Assembly: GCA_023228705.1 (NCBI GenBank)
Contig: JALOAS010000044.1
Location: 1-24,084, forward strand
DNA: 24,084 nt
Origin: Ottowia sp.
GTDB taxonomy: Bacteria; Pseudomonadota; Gammaproteobacteria; Burkholderiales; Burkholderiaceae_C
Reading direction: 5' to 3'
A program made the translations under genes and the position numbers. Within the stretch, counting starts at the first letter, position 1; each line of letters opens with the position of its first letter. Positions 22,900 through 24,084 of the stretch are shown in pieces. The notes beneath the pieces are model-generated. The model was not told where the DNA came from and ran no database searches. It worked only from the letters and a program-made list of their open reading frames with translations.

Positions 22900-22947
22900 T
22901 TGAAGCGCCTGCCTTGCTTGCGATTGAAGCGCCTGCCTTGCTTGCGA
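22900..22947. repeat. Perfect 24-bp tandem repeat, two copies
   Basis: The unit TTGAAGCGCCTGCCTTGC plus TTGCGA occurs at 22900-22923 and again, identically, at 22924-22947. It lies in the 277-bp gap between two divergent crotonase genes. It may be a duplicated regulatory site or recent slippage. Confidence 0.9.
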
Positions 22948-23032
22948 TGCCGGACACGGGCAGCCGCGCCGCGCGCAAGCTCCTGGATCAGGCGCCCATC
23001 GTAGATGATTTGAAACCGCAAGGACAGCAGCC

Positions 23033-23836
23033 ATGGAAACAAACGACCCGGAGACGGTCTTGTACGCACAAGAGGGCGCCATCGTCACGCTGACGCTGAA
23101 CCGCCCCGATTCGCTCAACAGCCTGAGCCTCACCATGGCGCGCGCGCTGACCGATGCGCTGGAGCGCGCCGAGCGCGACGATTCGGTCCGGGCGCTGGTG
23201 CTGACCGGCGCCGGCCGGGGTTTTTGCTCGGGCGCCGACCTGTCGGCCTTTGGCCTGGATCAGCGCGAATTGCGGCCGGAAGACGTTGAGCCGGGGCCGG
23301 CGATGGAGGCGTTCTTCAACCCCATGATGCGGCGCCTCATGCGCGTGCGCGTGCCCACGGTGTGCGCGGTCAACGGCGTGGCTGCGGGTGCGGGCGCGTC
23401 GCTGGCGCTGATGTGCGACGTGGCCATTGCTGCGCGCGAGGCCAGCTTCATCCAGGCATTCAGCAAGATCGGGCTGGCGCCCGACTGCGGCGCGACCTGG
23501 CTGCTGCCGCAGCGCGTTGGCCTGGCGCGCGCGCTGGCGCTGGCCATGACTGGCGACGCGCTGCCTGCAGCCGAGGCGCAGGCCATGGGGATGATCTGGG
23601 ACGTGGCCGACGACGCGCTTGGCGCGGCCACGGCCATGGCCGAGCGCCTGGCGGCCATGCCGACGCGGGCGCTGGTGGCAACGCGCGAGCTGCTGCGCGG
23701 CGCGCACACGCATACGCTGGACGAGCAGCTGGACGTGGAGCGCGACATGCAGTCGCGGCTGGGGTTTACGCAGGACTTCATCGAAGGCGTGACCGCCTTT
23801 CTGCAAAAGCGCAAGCCCGAGTTCAGCGGACGCTGA
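23033..23836 (+). CDS. Enoyl-CoA hydratase/isomerase family protein (PaaG-like)
   Basis: Crotonase-fold protein of 267 residues. Oxyanion motif RGFCSGADLSAF (62-73) and VNGVAAGAGASLALMCD (113-129). The first catalytic Glu of hydratases is absent (GAGASL), while IGLAPDCGATWLLPQ carries Asp151, corresponding to the catalytic Asp of PaaG (ring-1,2-epoxyphenylacetyl-CoA isomerase). This favours an isomerase over a hydratase. No other paa genes are present in the window, so the substrate is open. ATG at 23033 has an AAGGA ribosome site at good spacing. Its last codons are part of an 88-bp tandem duplication that continues downstream. Confidence 0.93.
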   Translation: METNDPETVLYAQEGAIVTLTLNRPDSLNSLSLTMARALTDALERAERDDSVRALVLTGAGRGFCSGADLSAFGLDQRELRPEDVEPGPAMEAFFNPMMRRLMRVRVPTVCAVNGVAAGAGASLALMCDVAIAAREASFIQAFSKIGLAPDCGATWLLPQRVGLARALALAMTGDALPAAEAQAMGMIWDVADDALGAATAMAERLAAMPTRALVATRELLRGAHTHTLDEQLDVERDMQSRLGFTQDFIEGVTAFLQKRKPEFSGR

Positions 23837-23980
23837 ACCCGGCCGCATCGCCACATGCGGAGTCGCGCAGCGACGCGCAGCGAACTTTCTATAAAAGCGC
23901 AAGCCCGAGTTCAGCGGACGCTGAGCTCGGCCGCATCGCCACATGCGGAGTCGCGCAGCGACGCGCCGCGAACTTTCTAT
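23805..23980. repeat. 88-bp tandem duplication spanning the 3' end of the PaaG-like gene
   Basis: Unit 1 (23805-23892) and unit 2 (23893-23980) differ at about 3 of 88 positions. Unit 1 includes the last 10 codons and stop of the PaaG-like gene. Unit 2 repeats them as non-coding sequence. Each unit also holds two small hairpins (CCGCAT/ATGCGG and GTCGC/GCGAC) followed by AACTTTCTATAAA. The latter may serve as a weak transcription stop. Confidence 0.9.
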
Positions 23981-24020
23981 AAACTGAAGTTCCAGCGCTC
24001 CGCGAGCGAATTTTCCTTGC

Positions 24021-24038
24021 AACCCAATTATTTGGGTT
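24021..24038. repeat. Small AT-containing inverted repeat near the window end
   Basis: AACCCAA and TTGGGTT form a perfect 7-bp inverted repeat with a TTAT loop, 184 bp downstream of the PaaG-like stop codon. It could be an operator or a weak terminator; the T run (GTTTTTC) lies about 14 bp after it. Confidence 0.4.
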
Positions 24039-24084
24039 CAAACCGGGGTGCGTTTTTCTGACTACGGGCGAATCGACTGCAGGA

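Noticed and set aside
22900..22947. CRISPR-like repeat
   Set aside because: Only two adjacent units with no spacers and no cas genes.
23855..24061. Short plus-strand open frame across the 88-bp repeats
   Set aside because: It has no ribosome site, and its sequence simply follows the duplicated repeat units.

Overview
The window is high-GC, dense chromosomal DNA. Codon choice, protein families (BMP-type purine ABC transporter, PaaF/PaaG-like hydratases, a DUF883/CsbD/DUF1328 stress cluster) and gene style suggest a betaproteobacterium of the Burkholderiales, perhaps Comamonadaceae-like. This is inference from sequence style; no search was run.

Layout. 1-3 kb: an SLC13-type permease (+) faces an orphan iron-type periplasmic binding protein (-), which sits 9 bp downstream of a dihydrolipoyl-dehydrogenase-like flavoprotein (-). 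4.7-6.1 kb: five small minus-strand stress/envelope genes (DUF2945, DUF1328, CsbD, BON lipoprotein, DUF883), with a clear terminator behind csbD. 6.4-8.9 kb: a CHASE3 histidine kinase head-to-head with a NarL-type response regulator, then a convergent stand-alone receiver protein. 9-12 kb: dcd (dCTP deaminase) and a BCCT transporter, separated by a palindrome-bounded multi-hairpin segment. A nested inverted-repeat element lies upstream of the BCCT gene.

12.2-21.6 kb: a purine uptake and deamination locus on the minus strand. It holds a cytidine-deaminase-fold purine deaminase, an ABC ATPase, two permeases and a BMP binding protein, ending in a strong terminator. Beyond that lie a PEBP (YbhB) protein and an adenine/adenosine deaminase gene. 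The deaminase is broken by a group II intron of about 2.07 kb, inserted in antisense orientation and carrying its own reverse transcriptase/maturase. Because the intron RNA is on the opposite strand, splicing cannot repair the deaminase mRNA.

21.9-24.1 kb: a CAU-anticodon tRNA with a consensus -10 box, then two divergent crotonase-family genes (PaaF-like and PaaG-like). Their shared intergenic region has a perfect 24-bp tandem repeat. The second gene is followed by an 88-bp tandem duplication that includes its own 3' end.

The most notable items are the antisense intron in the deaminase, the nested palindrome around the BCCT promoter, the multi-hairpin element beside dcd, the 88-bp duplication, and the binding protein that lacks most expected iron ligands. 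I saw no CRISPR array, phage or toxin-antitoxin module. No entirely new multi-gene system is convincingly visible.
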